A stretch of 64,000 nucleotides of DNA from Lutimaribacter salitolerans (lineage in GTDB: Bacteria > Pseudomonadota > Alphaproteobacteria > Rhodobacterales > Rhodobacteraceae): positions 12,024 through 76,023 of the forward strand of contig NZ_JBHUDD010000056.1 of the NCBI RefSeq assembly GCF_042677865.1, given 5' to 3'. Below are positions 49,931 through 59,444 of this stretch, piece by piece. Each line of letters begins with the position of its first letter. Positions within the stretch are counted from its first letter, which is position 1. Position numbers and translations under genes: made by a program. Below the pieces are notes generated by a model, which was not told the origin of the DNA, made no database searches, and saw nothing but the letters and a program-made list of their open reading frames with translations.

Positions 49931-52900
49931 TCATTCCGCTGCAATCCCCTCGACCCGATCTTCCAAAGCGTCGGCGGCGTCTTGCAGGGCCGCCAGCGTT
50001 GCGGCATCGGGCTGCCAGTAGTTTCGGTCGCTGGCTTCCAGCAGGCGGTTGGCCATGCGCGACGACGCGACCGAGTTCAGCTCGGCCAGGCGCGCCCGCA
50101 TCTCGGGGTCCAGCACGAAGGTTTCCGACAGGCGCTGATAGACCCACGGCTCGACCTTGCCGGTGGTGGCCGACCAGCCCATCGTGTTGGTCACCTGCGC
50201 CTCGATCTGGCGCACGCCTTCGGCGCCATGCTTCAGCATGCCCTCGAACCACTTGGGGTTCAGGCTGCGTGACCGGGTTTCCAGCGCCACCTGATCGGTC
50301 AGGGTGCGCACCTTGGCGGCGCCGCGCGTCTGGTCGCCGATATAGACGGCGGCCTCTTGCCCGCCGCGGGCGCGTTTGACGGCGCGGGCGATCCCGCCCA
50401 GCGTGTCGAAATAGTGATCCACCGTGGTGATGCCCAGCTCGACCGATTCAAGGTTCTGATAGGCCACATCGACATCTTTCAGCGCGCATTGCAGCAGGGC
50501 GGCATTGGCGCTGGCCTTGCCGTTGACGCCATAGGCAAAGGATTTGCGCGACTCGTAGGCGTCGGCCAGCTCGTCCTCGTCGCCAAAGGCGCTGCTGTCC
50601 ACCAGCGCGTTGACGTTCGACCCATAGGCCCCTTCGGCGTTCGAGAACACGCGCAGGGCGGCGGTTTCGATGTCGCAGCCCATCTGCGCCATGTAATCCA
50701 GCGCGTGCGCGCGGATGAAATTCTGCTCGGGCGGCTCGTCCGCCATCGCCGCCTGCAACGCCGCGTCGGCCAGCAGCCGGGTTTGCAGCGGCAGCAGGTC
50801 GCGGAAGATGCCCGACAGGGTGATGACCACGTCGATGCGCGGGCGGCCCAACTGCTCCAGCGGGATCAGGTCGGCGCCCGACAGGCGGCCAAAGGCATCG
50901 AAACGGGGCTTGGCCCCCAGCAGCGCCAGCGCCTGGCCGATCGGGCCACCGTCGGATTTGATGTTGTCCGACCCCCACAGCACCAGCGCGATCGAGCGCG
51001 GCATCTCTGGATGCGCATCCAGCAGCAGCTGCGCCTGCTTGGCACCTTCGCGGCAGGCAAATTCGCTGGGCATGCGGAACGGATCGAACGCGTGGATGTT
51101 GCGCCCGGTGGGCAGGATGTCGGGGCTGCGGATCAGGTCGCCGCCATGCACCGGCGGGGTGAACCGCGCATCCAGCGCGCGCAGGATGGCGGGGATCTCG
51201 TGATCTTCGGTCAGGATTTCCAGCACCCGTGCGCGGGTTTCCGCGTCGGCGTCTTCCATCACGTCTACATAGGCTGCGCGTTCGGCATCGCTCAGGCGCT
51301 TGCCCAGCACGTGCAGACCGTCGGGGATTAGCGCATCCTCGGTTTCCAGCAGCTTCAGCCACATCTGCGCGGGCGTGGTGCCGGTCATGTCGACCGCCTC
51401 GGCCTGCTCGTCGATCAGCAGTTCCAGATCGTCGCGGGCGGGGCCGTCTTCCATGCCGCGCCACCGCGTCAGGCTGTCCTTCAGTTCCGCCAGACCCTTG
51501 TAGAGGCCCGAGGCCGCCAGCGGCGGGGTCATGTGCGTGATCGTCACCGCGCCTGAGCGGCGCTTGGCCAGCGATGCCTCGGACGGGTTGTTGGACGCGT
51601 ACAGATAGATGTTGGGCAATTCGCCGATCAGCCGGTCGGGCCAGTCGCGCGCGCCCATGCCCGATTGCTTGCCCGGCATGAATTCCAGCGCGCCATGCAT
51701 CCCGAAATGCAGCACCGCATCGGCCTGAAACGTGTTGCGGAGCCACAGGTAGAACTGGGCAAAGGCATGGGTGGGCGCAAAGCCGCGTTCGAACAGCAGG
51801 CGCATCGGGTCGCCCTCGTATCCGAAAGTGGGCTGCACGCCGACAAAGACATTGCCGAAATGCTGGCCCAGCACGAACACGCCGCGCCCGTCCGACTGCA
51901 CCTTGCCGGGGGCCGGGCCCCAGACCGCCTCGATGGCTTTCAGGGGTGGGGTATTGGCGACGATGTGATCGGCGCTGACATGGGCGGCGACATTGGCCTC
52001 TTGCCCGTACTGGCGCGCGTTGCCTTCCAGAACGGCGGCGCGCAGGTGGGCCACGGTTTCGGGCACGTCGATGTCATAGCCCCGGTCGCGCATCCGCAGC
52101 ATGGTGTTGTGCAGGCTTTCGAACACGCTGAGATAAGCGGCGGTGCCTACGGCCCCGGCGTTGGGCGGAAAGCCGAACAGAACGATCGCCACCTTCTTTT
52201 CCGCGATCTTGCGGCGGCGCAGACGGGTCAGGCGCAGCACCTTTTCCGACAGGCTGTCGATGCGTTCGGGGCAGGGGGCCATCGCCTTGTCGGTGCTGAT
52301 GCACGCACAGGCGTATTGGCAGCCCTGGCAGCCCTCGACACTGTGCCTCCCGCCGAACACGGTGGGATTGGTCGCGCCGTCCAGCTCGGGCAGGGCGATC
52401 AGCATCGTGGTCTCGATCGGGCCAAGGCCCTGCGGGCTGGCGGCCCACTGGCCCAGCGTCTGAAACTCCAGCGGATGCGCGGTGATGTAAGGAATATCCA
52501 GCTTTGACAGGATATCGACCGCAGCCTCGCTGTCGTTATAGGCCGGGCCACCAACAAGGCTGAACCCGGTCAGCGACAGCAGCACGTCGATTTTCGATGC
52601 GCCTTCGGCATCGGAAAAGAATTCGCGGATCGCGGGGCGGCCATCAAGGCCACCGGAAAACGCGGGCAGCACGCGCAGGCCCTGCGATTCAAGCCGCCGG
52701 ATCACCGCATCGTAATGCGCGGTATCCGAGGACAGGATATACGACCGCATCATCAGCAGCCCGACCGTGCCCACGGCATTGTCCGGCCCCTTGATGTCGG
52801 CGGGGTCGATGGTGATCCGGTCGGCCAGATCGGGGTGATACAGCGCAACCTCGGGGTATTCCTGCGGCTCGGCCGCCTCGGCCCCCAGCCATTGCGGCCG

Positions 52901-53503
52901 TGTCCTGGCATACTTGCCCAGCAGATAGCGCACCATCTGCTCGATGTTGTCGTCGGACCCGCCCAGCCAGTATTGCATGACTAGGAACCAGCTGCGCAGA
53001 TCCTGCGCCTTGCCGGGGATGCGTTTCAGGATCTTGGGCAGTCGGCGCAACTGCTTCATGCGCTTTTCGCCGCTGTCGCTGCTGGGCTTGGAGCTGCCGC
53101 GCAACCGCTTCATCAGCTTCATCAGGCCGCTGGCGGGCTTGGACATGTCCAGCTTGCCCAGACGGGTCATGCGGATGATCTCGGCATCGGCGATCACGCC
53201 GACCATGCCATCCAGCCGGTCGCGCACCGCGTGCAGATCGTCGATGATGGGCTTTATGTGCTCTTCGAGAAACAGCAGGTTGGCCACGATCATGTCGGCC
53301 TCGGCGATGCGGGCCTTTGTCTCGGCCAGCGCGTCGGGGGTTTCGGCCCATTCGGCGGCGGCGTGGACCGACACGGTCAGCCCGGGGAAATCCTGCACCA
53401 GCTTGATGCCCGCCCGCGCCACGGGGCCCGCCGCATGGGAATCCATCGTGATGATCACGATGTTGTAGGGCTTGACCCCCATTGTGATCTCATCACCGCG
53501 CAT
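49931..53503 (-). CDS. bchH: Magnesium chelatase catalytic subunit BchH
   Basis: Porphyrin-binding subunit of Mg chelatase, 1190 residues, the normal length. Family features include VEGCQGCQYACACISTDKAM, HFGMHGALEFMPGKQSGMG and NPSEASLAKRRSGAVTITHMT. I chose the ATG at 53503 (AAGG upstream), which overlaps bchB by 11 bases. The ATG at 53482 (MGVKPYN) is a fair alternative. It has the best match to the aerobic-type BchH with the His-rich active-site region. Confidence 0.97.
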   Translation of the reverse strand: MRGDEITMGVKPYNIVIITMDSHAAGPVARAGIKLVQDFPGLTVSVHAAAEWAETPDALAETKARIAEADMIVANLLFLEEHIKPIIDDLHAVRDRLDGMVGVIADAEIIRMTRLGKLDMSKPASGLMKLMKRLRGSSKPSSDSGEKRMKQLRRLPKILKRIPGKAQDLRSWFLVMQYWLGGSDDNIEQMVRYLLGKYARTRPQWLGAEAAEPQEYPEVALYHPDLADRITIDPADIKGPDNAVGTVGLLMMRSYILSSDTAHYDAVIRRLESQGLRVLPAFSGGLDGRPAIREFFSDAEGASKIDVLLSLTGFSLVGGPAYNDSEAAVDILSKLDIPYITAHPLEFQTLGQWAASPQGLGPIETTMLIALPELDGATNPTVFGGRHSVEGCQGCQYACACISTDKAMAPCPERIDSLSEKVLRLTRLRRRKIAEKKVAIVLFGFPPNAGAVGTAAYLSVFESLHNTMLRMRDRGYDIDVPETVAHLRAAVLEGNARQYGQEANVAAHVSADHIVANTPPLKAIEAVWGPAPGKVQSDGRGVFVLGQHFGNVFVGVQPTFGYEGDPMRLLFERGFAPTHAFAQFYLWLRNTFQADAVLHFGMHGALEFMPGKQSGMGARDWPDRLIGELPNIYLYASNNPSEASLAKRRSGAVTITHMTPPLAASGLYKGLAELKDSLTRWRGMEDGPARDDLELLIDEQAEAVDMTGTTPAQMWLKLLETEDALIPDGLHVLGKRLSDAERAAYVDVMEDADAETRARVLEILTEDHEIPAILRALDARFTPPVHGGDLIRSPDILPTGRNIHAFDPFRMPSEFACREGAKQAQLLLDAHPEMPRSIALVLWGSDNIKSDGGPIGQALALLGAKPRFDAFGRLSGADLIPLEQLGRPRIDVVITLSGIFRDLLPLQTRLLADAALQAAMADEPPEQNFIRAHALDYMAQMGCDIETAALRVFSNAEGAYGSNVNALVDSSAFGDEDELADAYESRKSFAYGVNGKASANAALLQCALKDVDVAYQNLESVELGITTVDHYFDTLGGIARAVKRARGGQEAAVYIGDQTRGAAKVRTLTDQVALETRSRSLNPKWFEGMLKHGAEGVRQIEAQVTNTMGWSATTGKVEPWVYQRLSETFVLDPEMRARLAELNSVASSRMANRLLEASDRNYWQPDAATLAALQDAADALEDRVEGIAAE

Positions 53504-55049
53504 AATGGGCCTTTGCTTCGTACAATGTATCGACGCTGATCTCGGACACGCCGCGCTGTACGGCATAGGTCTCGGTGTTGCGGCGCGCCTTGCCCCGCAC
53601 GAAGAACGGTATCTTCTTCAGCTCCTTCTCGGCGGCGGGCAGCCAGACAACCTCGATCCCGCCTGCCTGTGGCTGCTCGGCCTGCGCCGGTTCGGCGGGG
53701 GCGTCTTGCCGACCCGTGTCGGCCAGATCACGCAGCTTGGCCTTGTGACCGTGATGCGAGGCGCCGGCGTCGTCGTGAAACTCGAAATCGTCGCGGAACA
53801 TGTGCAGCAGGTGTTCCTCCAGCCCCATGACCAGCGGATGCACCCAGGTGTCAAAGATCACGTTGGCGCCTTCGATCCCCATCTGCGGGCTGTAACGCGC
53901 CGGGAAATCCTGCACATGCACAGGCGCGGAAATGACGGCGCAGGGGATGCCCAGACGCTTGCCGATATGCCGCTCCATCTGGGTGCCCAGGATCATCTCG
54001 GGGGCCAGCGCCTCGATCGTCTGTTCGACTTCGAGGTAATCGTCGGTGATCAGCGCCTCGACGCCATAGTCCTTGGCCAGCGCACGGACCTTGCGGGCCT
54101 GTTCGCGGTTGTAGCAGCCCATGCCCACCACCTCGAACCCCATTTCATCGCGGGCGATCCGGGCGGCGGTGGCGACATGCGTGCCGTCGCCGAACAGGAA
54201 CACGCGCTTGCCGGTCAGGTAGGTGGAATCGACCGAGGCCGAATACCACGGCAGGCGCAGGCGGCTTTCGTCGAATTGCGGCGTGACACCAGCGATGGCG
54301 GCCACCTCGGCCACGAAATCGCGGGTGGCGCCAACGCCGATGGGCACGGTTTTCGTGAACGGCTGCCCCAGCTCGCGTTCCATCCAGCGCGCGGCGGTTT
54401 CCGCCGTTTCAGGATACATCAGCACGTTGAAATGCGCGGCCCCCATGCGGGTGATGTCCTGTGGCGTGGCGTCCATCGGGGCCACGACATTGATGCCGAT
54501 CCCCATGTCCGACAGCAGCGCGGTCAGTTCGGTGATGTCGTCGCGGTGCCGGAACCCCAGCGCGGTCGGCCCGATCAGGTTGGCGGTGGGGCGGGCGGTG
54601 CGCTCGGTCGGTTTGGCCAGGGTCTTGACGATCTGGTAAAACGTCTCGTCCGCGCCGAAATTTTCCTTGCGCTGATAGCTGGGCAGTTCCAGCGGGATCA
54701 CCGGCACTGGCAGGCCCATGGTTTCGGCCATTCCGCCGGGATCGTCCTGGATCAGCTCGGCGGTGCAGGACGCGCCGACGATGATCGCCTGCGGCTTGAA
54801 CCGCTCATACGCGTCACGCGCGGCGGACTGGAACAGGTTGGCCGTGTCGGCCCCCAGATCGCGCGCCTGAAAGGTGGTATAGCTGACGGGCGGGCGGTGG
54901 TTGCGCCGCTCGATCATGGTAAACAGCAGGTCGGCATAGGTGTCGCCCTGCGGGGCGTGCAGCACGTAGTGCAGACCCTTCATCGCGGTGGCGACGCGCA
55001 TCGCGCCGACATGCGGCGGGCCTTCGTATGTCCAGACCGTCAGCTTCAT
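53493..55049 (-). CDS. bchB: Light-independent protochlorophyllide reductase subunit BchB
   Basis: NifK-like subunit of protochlorophyllide reductase, 518 residues. It forms the BchN-BchB heterotetramer with a bridging [4Fe-4S] cluster. It begins MKLTVWTYEGPPHVGAMRVA and contains IVGASCTAELIQDDPGG and LFGDGTHVATAAR, with a C-terminal DUF-like protochlorophyllide reductase tail (KIPFFVRGKARRNTE). The ATG overlaps the bchN stop (ATGA). Confidence 0.97.
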   Translation of the reverse strand: MKLTVWTYEGPPHVGAMRVATAMKGLHYVLHAPQGDTYADLLFTMIERRNHRPPVSYTTFQARDLGADTANLFQSAARDAYERFKPQAIIVGASCTAELIQDDPGGMAETMGLPVPVIPLELPSYQRKENFGADETFYQIVKTLAKPTERTARPTANLIGPTALGFRHRDDITELTALLSDMGIGINVVAPMDATPQDITRMGAAHFNVLMYPETAETAARWMERELGQPFTKTVPIGVGATRDFVAEVAAIAGVTPQFDESRLRLPWYSASVDSTYLTGKRVFLFGDGTHVATAARIARDEMGFEVVGMGCYNREQARKVRALAKDYGVEALITDDYLEVEQTIEALAPEMILGTQMERHIGKRLGIPCAVISAPVHVQDFPARYSPQMGIEGANVIFDTWVHPLVMGLEEHLLHMFRDDFEFHDDAGASHHGHKAKLRDLADTGRQDAPAEPAQAEQPQAGGIEVVWLPAAEKELKKIPFFVRGKARRNTETYAVQRGVSEISVDTLYEAKAHYAR

Positions 55050-56320
55050 TCTGCGGCCTCCAGTTTCAGCAGGTCGCGGCGGCGGATCGGGCGGCTGAAC
55101 AGCCCGGCCAGATCCCCCGCCTGCTCGTAGAAATGCACCGGAGTGAACACCAGTTCGATCGCCCATTTGGTCGTCAGCCCCTCGGCCTCCAGAGGGTTGG
55201 CAAGGCCAAGGCCGCAGACCGTCAGATCGGGGCGCGCGGCGCGGGCGCGGTCCAGTTGCAGATCCACGTCCTGCCCTTCGGAGAACACCGGCCCCTGTGC
55301 CATCAGTTCCATGTCGGGGCCGACCAGATCCTTGTGGATGAAGGGCGCGCCAACCTCGACCGCGTTCATGCCACATTCGCGGGTCAGGAACCGCGCCAGC
55401 GGAATTTCCAGCTGGCTGTCGGGGAAAAAGAACACCGACTTGCCCGACAGGGTTTCGGCGGCCTGCGCCACGGCGCGGCGCGCGCGGTCGCGGGGGGCTG
55501 CCGTGACCTGTTCGAACAGCTCGTCCGAAACGCCGAATTCGTCGGCCACGGCGCGCAGCCAGGCCGTCGTGCCCTGCTCACCAAACGGGAACGGCGCGGG
55601 CAGGTGGCGCGCGCCCCGACGGGTCAGCGCGGCATGGGTTGCGCCCAGAAACGGCTGGGTCAGCGCGAACACGGTGTCGGGGCCAACCGCCACCGGATCA
55701 TCCGCGCGGGCCGAGGGCAGCACGGTAATCGGGCCGATGCCCATCCGGCCCAGCAGGTCCAGCGCCTGATCCTGCACCACATCGGGCAGGGCCCCCACCA
55801 GCATCAACTGGCGTGTGTCGGCCTTTGGCAGGGTCGGCACGATGGCGGCAAGGCAGGCGTCCTCGCCCTCGGTGAATGTGGTCTCGATGCCCGAGCCGCT
55901 GAAGTTGATGACCCGCACATGGGGGCCATGCTGCGTGGTCAGACGCTCGGCCGCCTTTTCCAGGTCGATCTTGATGACCTCTGACGGGCAGGAGCCCACA
56001 AGGAACAGCTGCCGGATGTCAGGGCGGCGTGACAGCAGGCGCGACACCTCGCGGTCAAGCTCGTCCTGCGCATCGGCCATGCCGGCAAGGTCGGTTTCTT
56101 CCAGAATGGCGGTGCCGAAACGTGGCTCGGCAAAGATCATCACGCCGGCGGCGGATTGCAGCAGATGCGCACAGGTGCGGCTGCCCACGACAAGGAAAAA
56201 CGCATCCTGCATCTTGCGGTGCAGCCAGATGATCGAGGTTAGCCCGCAGAACACCTCGCGCTGGCCGCGCTCTTTCAGGATGGGTGCGTTGCGGCAGCCT
56301 GTTTCAGGTGTATCTTTCAT
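55046..56320 (-). CDS. bchN: Light-independent protochlorophyllide reductase subunit BchN
   Basis: NifD-like subunit of protochlorophyllide reductase, 424 residues. N-terminal cysteine ligands are in REVFCGLTSIIWLHRKM and LVGSCPSEVIKIDL, as in the family. The start at 56320 overlaps the bchF stop by 4 bases. The order bchF-N-B-H-L-M is the canonical one. Confidence 0.97.
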   Translation of the reverse strand: MKDTPETGCRNAPILKERGQREVFCGLTSIIWLHRKMQDAFFLVVGSRTCAHLLQSAAGVMIFAEPRFGTAILEETDLAGMADAQDELDREVSRLLSRRPDIRQLFLVGSCPSEVIKIDLEKAAERLTTQHGPHVRVINFSGSGIETTFTEGEDACLAAIVPTLPKADTRQLMLVGALPDVVQDQALDLLGRMGIGPITVLPSARADDPVAVGPDTVFALTQPFLGATHAALTRRGARHLPAPFPFGEQGTTAWLRAVADEFGVSDELFEQVTAAPRDRARRAVAQAAETLSGKSVFFFPDSQLEIPLARFLTRECGMNAVEVGAPFIHKDLVGPDMELMAQGPVFSEGQDVDLQLDRARAARPDLTVCGLGLANPLEAEGLTTKWAIELVFTPVHFYEQAGDLAGLFSRPIRRRDLLKLEAAE

Positions 56321-56805
56321 GCCCGCCCCTCGGATTGCAGCCGCGCCATGCGGAGTTTCCAAAGGAACTGACCAGCGTTCACCACGTAGGCAAGGTAGGC
56401 CGCCAGCGCGATCACCATCTGCTCGGTCGGGGGCAGCGCCCCGGTCCAGACCGCCCAGAGATACAGGGTATGCAGGGCGATCACGCCAAAGCTGATCACA
56501 TCCTCCCAGAAGAACGCGGGCGCGAACAGGTACTGGCCGAACACGATCTTTTCCCAGATCGCGCCGGTCACCATGATCGTATACAGCACCCCGGTCTTGA
56601 CGATGATCGAGATGGTCGCGGCCATGTATCCCTCGCCGGTCCACAGGTACCGCAGCACCAGCGCCAGCGAGACCAGGAACACCAGAAACTGAACCGGTGC
56701 CAGGATGCCCTGCACCAGCGTCCAGACCGTGCCGTCGCGGCGTGCGCGCTGATCCGGTGTGTAAAGCCCGGTGGTGGGCGGTGTGCTGCCATGATGGCTG
56801 GCCAT
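56317..56805 (-). CDS. bchF: 3-vinyl bacteriochlorophyllide hydratase BchF
   Basis: Hydrates the 3-vinyl group of (bacterio)chlorophyllide. It is a small membrane protein with about four helices, 162 residues from the ATG at 56805, with GAAGGA 9 bases upstream. The longer start at 56862 falls inside a PpsR operator and cannot be right; the ATG at 56826 has no ribosome binding site. Conserved parts are TPDQRARRDGTVWTLVQGIL and WEDVISFGVIALH. Confidence 0.94.
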   Translation of the reverse strand: MASHHGSTPPTTGLYTPDQRARRDGTVWTLVQGILAPVQFLVFLVSLALVLRYLWTGEGYMAATISIIVKTGVLYTIMVTGAIWEKIVFGQYLFAPAFFWEDVISFGVIALHTLYLWAVWTGALPPTEQMVIALAAYLAYVVNAGQFLWKLRMARLQSEGRA

Positions 56806-56856
56806 GGCCGATTCCTTCGTTGTCATGAAGGGAGCGTAGCGGCCCAAACCGCAAAG

Positions 56857-56874
56857 TGTCAATTAAAAGTTACA
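56857..56874. promoter_or_regulatory. PpsR operator upstream of bchF, overlapping its -35 box
   Basis: TGTCAATTAAAAGTTACA is a TGT-N12-ACA site. On the minus strand its first half contains TTGACA (56857-56862) as a -35 box. TACGCT (56833-56838) lies 18 bp downstream as a possible -10. PpsR binding would block this sigma-70 promoter for the bchFNBHLM-lhaA-puh transcript. Confidence 0.85.
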
Positions 56875-57000
56875 CTGCCGAGCCGGTGTTTTGCGCGGGC
56901 CCTTGCCGCTGAAAAACACGGAAACCCGCAAAAAAATCCCTTATTTATATGAGGGTTTACGCAGGTCTGGAAAAAATAAATCTGGAAATTCTTGTCAGGC

Positions 57001-57018
57001 TGTCTAATCTCTTTGACA
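57001..57018. promoter_or_regulatory. PpsR operator upstream of ppaA
   Basis: TGTCTAATCTCTTTGACA matches TGT-N12-ACA. TATAAT follows at 57021-57026, so it probably covers a promoter for ppaA-ppsR. PpsR would then control its own operon. It is 144 bp (start to start) from the bchF operator. Confidence 0.78.
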
Positions 57019-57121
57019 TTTATAATCGCTTGCGTGACACTTGCACCTGACGCTTAGACAGGCGCCATGCCTGCGCTATCCGACCGGGTGACGTGGGTGG
57101 CGAAAGCGAGGAGTGCCAAGG

Positions 57122-57907
57122 ATGGCCAACTACGAGCCCTCAAAGCCAACGCAGGCAGTCACCAGCCGTCACGTCGACGCGCTGGCGCGGACAGTTCTGA
57201 CATCCCTGCGATCCTACCCTAGCACGGAAATGCGCAGCAGGCTGTCGCAGGCCGCGCATGACCTTGCGTCACTTACCGTGATGCCCGGAGAGTTCGACAC
57301 CGATGCCGTCATGGACGATCTGCGCCAACGTCGGCTGAGCCATGCCGACCTGATGGATTTCTGCATCCCCGAGGCGGCGTTCCTGATCGGTCAGGGCTGG
57401 ACTGACGATCGCCTGCCGTTCTGGCAGGTCAGCCTCGCGGGCGCGCGCCTGTATCAACTGGCCAAGCGGATCAGCACGGAATGGAACGGCGCGTCGGGCT
57501 ATGACGCGCGCATGGCGGTGCTGCTGGTGATGTGCGAGGAAAGCACCCATGTGCTGGGGCCTGCGCTGCTGGCCGATCAGCTGCGGCGCGCGGGATGTTC
57601 GGTCAGCTCGGTGACCGCCGGGCGAGACACGCAACTTGCCCAAGTTATAAACCAAAGCGCCTTCGACCTGGTAATATTCACTTGTTCATCTTTGGACGTC
57701 CTTGAAACCGTCGCGCATCTGGTTCAACAGACGCGGGAAGAAACATGTCTGGTGCCGCCGATGGTGCTGGGAGGGCCGGTGATGGATTACGCAGAGAACA
57801 TTCGTGAGGTGACCGGAGTTGATCTGGTGACCAAAGACATCAAAAAGGCGCTCAGCCTGTGTGCCCGTCCGATGACGGATCATATGGAACTGAAAGTGGC
57901 GGAGTGA
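57122..57907 (+). CDS. ppaA: PpaA/AerR cobalamin-binding antirepressor
   Basis: PpaA (AerR) is a vitamin B12-dependent light/redox antirepressor that acts with PpsR/CrtJ. The 261-residue protein has a helical segment and a B12-binding Rossmann-like domain (CEESTHVLGPALLADQLRRAG, VIFTCSSLDVLE, MVLGGPVMDYAENI). I chose the ATG at 57122, with GAGGAG 8 bases upstream; a GTG at 57113 would add 3 residues. It overlaps the ppsR start (ATGA-type) and is divergent from bchF. Confidence 0.92.
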   Translation: MANYEPSKPTQAVTSRHVDALARTVLTSLRSYPSTEMRSRLSQAAHDLASLTVMPGEFDTDAVMDDLRQRRLSHADLMDFCIPEAAFLIGQGWTDDRLPFWQVSLAGARLYQLAKRISTEWNGASGYDARMAVLLVMCEESTHVLGPALLADQLRRAGCSVSSVTAGRDTQLAQVINQSAFDLVIFTCSSLDVLETVAHLVQQTREETCLVPPMVLGGPVMDYAENIREVTGVDLVTKDIKKALSLCARPMTDHMELKVAE

Positions 57908-59331
57908 TGAACTCGCGTGACACGCCGAACTGGAAAGGAGGGGCTGTTCCAGTGATCAAGCCCGAATTCCTGAATGGCGTGTTGGCGGCAGAAACCGACA
58001 TCGCCCTGGTCGTGGATACGACCGGGCAGATCGAATCGGTGCTGATCGACCCGTCCTCACCGCTGAACGGCCGCGCCGAAGGGTGGGAAGGCCGCTCGAT
58101 CCGTGACCTGCTGGCGGTCGACAGCGTGCCCAAGATCGACACGCTGCTGACCCGGCTGGCCGATGGCGACACCGCCCCCCGCGCGATCGAGGTGAACCAT
58201 ACCGAAGGCGGTGCCGGGTTTCCGGTGCGCTATTCCATCCATCCGATGGGGCAGGGCGACAGGCTGCTGTTTCTGGGCCGTGACCTGCAGGTTGTCGCCG
58301 AAACTCAGCGCCAGTTGGTGCAGGCGCAGATCGCGCTGGAACGCGGATACGAGGAACGGCGCGAATTCGACGCGCGCTATCGCATGTTGCTGGCCACCAC
58401 CCGCGATGCCGTTGTGTTCGTGGCCGGGTCGGACGGGCGGATCAAGGATCTGAACGCGCCTGCCGCCGACCTTCTGGGTGCGGGACGGGACGAACTGGTG
58501 GGCGCGGCCTTTGCGCAAGAGTTCAAGGATCGCCGCCGGGGCGAGTTTGTGGACAACCTGCTGAGCCTGGCGATGTCCGACAGCCTGGACGACCTGGTGG
58601 TGCAGGCCCGGCGCACCCGCAACAAGCTGCGGATCCAGCCGTCGATGTTCCGCGCGGCGGGCGAGCGTATCCTGATCTGTCGTCTTGACGCCGATGCCGA
58701 AGGGCAGGCGGTGGATGACCGTCTGGCGCTGAACCTGTCCACGCTCTATCGCGGCAGCACCGATGGCTTTGTCTTTACCGATGCCAAGGGCGCGATCGAG
58801 GACGCCAACGAGGCGTTCATGGAATTCGTCGATGCCGCCCATCTGCGCGAGCTGCGCGGGCGCAGCCTGTCGGATTTCCTGGCGCGCGGCCAGATCGACC
58901 TGAGCGTGATGCTGGAGAACGCCGCGCGCACCGGGCACATGCGCACCTATGCCACGCGGCTGACCAACGAATACGGGGCCAAGACCGCGGTCGAGGTCTC
59001 GGTCACGCATCTGAACAACCGCGAAAAGCCTTCGGTCGCCTATGTCATTCGCGATGTCAGCCGGGCCGAGGCGCTGCGCGGCGGTGCCCCGACGCCCGTC
59101 GGCGGAGAAGAGGGCGCGCATTCCAGCGTGATCGAGCTTGTGGGGTCCGCCTCGCTCAAGGAAATCGTGGCGGAAACCTCGGAAGTGATCGAAAAGCTGT
59201 GCATCGAGGCGGCAGTGGATCTGACCCGCAACAACCGCGCCGCCGCAGCCGAGATGCTGGGCCTGTCGCGGCAAAGCCTGTATGTCAAACTGCGCAAATA
59301 CGGCCTGTCCAACAAGGACGGCGAAGACTAA
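57907..59331 (+). CDS. ppsR: Transcriptional repressor of photosynthesis genes PpsR (CrtJ)
   Basis: PpsR represses photosynthesis genes under oxygen. It has 474 residues: an N-terminal domain, a Q-linker, two PAS domains (about 155-260 and 275-385) and a C-terminal Fis-type helix-turn-helix (NNRAAAAEMLGLSRQSLYVKL). The only cysteines I find are C258 and C432. Their spacing (174) matches that of the redox-sensing pair of Rhodobacter sphaeroides PpsR (C251/C424). Nine matching operators lie in the window. The start overlaps the ppaA stop. Confidence 0.96.
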   Translation: MNSRDTPNWKGGAVPVIKPEFLNGVLAAETDIALVVDTTGQIESVLIDPSSPLNGRAEGWEGRSIRDLLAVDSVPKIDTLLTRLADGDTAPRAIEVNHTEGGAGFPVRYSIHPMGQGDRLLFLGRDLQVVAETQRQLVQAQIALERGYEERREFDARYRMLLATTRDAVVFVAGSDGRIKDLNAPAADLLGAGRDELVGAAFAQEFKDRRRGEFVDNLLSLAMSDSLDDLVVQARRTRNKLRIQPSMFRAAGERILICRLDADAEGQAVDDRLALNLSTLYRGSTDGFVFTDAKGAIEDANEAFMEFVDAAHLRELRGRSLSDFLARGQIDLSVMLENAARTGHMRTYATRLTNEYGAKTAVEVSVTHLNNREKPSVAYVIRDVSRAEALRGGAPTPVGGEEGAHSSVIELVGSASLKEIVAETSEVIEKLCIEAAVDLTRNNRAAAAEMLGLSRQSLYVKLRKYGLSNKDGED

Positions 59332-59425
59332 GCTCACCGGCGGCTTTTCCCATCCCTGACAGCCATTTACGCCCTGCGGGTCAGATCTGTCGCCATGTGT
59401 CAACTTTGCTTGCAACGACTCAAAC

Positions 59426-59443
59426 TGTCAGGCAAACTGGACA
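59426..59443. promoter_or_regulatory. PpsR operator directly before bchG
   Basis: TGTCAGGCAAACTGGACA matches TGT-N12-ACA and ends one base before the bchG ATG. A poorer candidate (TGTCAACTTTGCTTGCAA, 59398-59415) precedes it with CAA instead of ACA. Binding here would block initiation or a leaderless transcript. Confidence 0.78.
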
Positions 59444-59444
59444 C

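Noticed and set aside
59398..59415. Second PpsR site before bchG
   Set aside because: TGTCAACTTTGCTTGCAA ends CAA in place of ACA; too weak to list as a site by itself.
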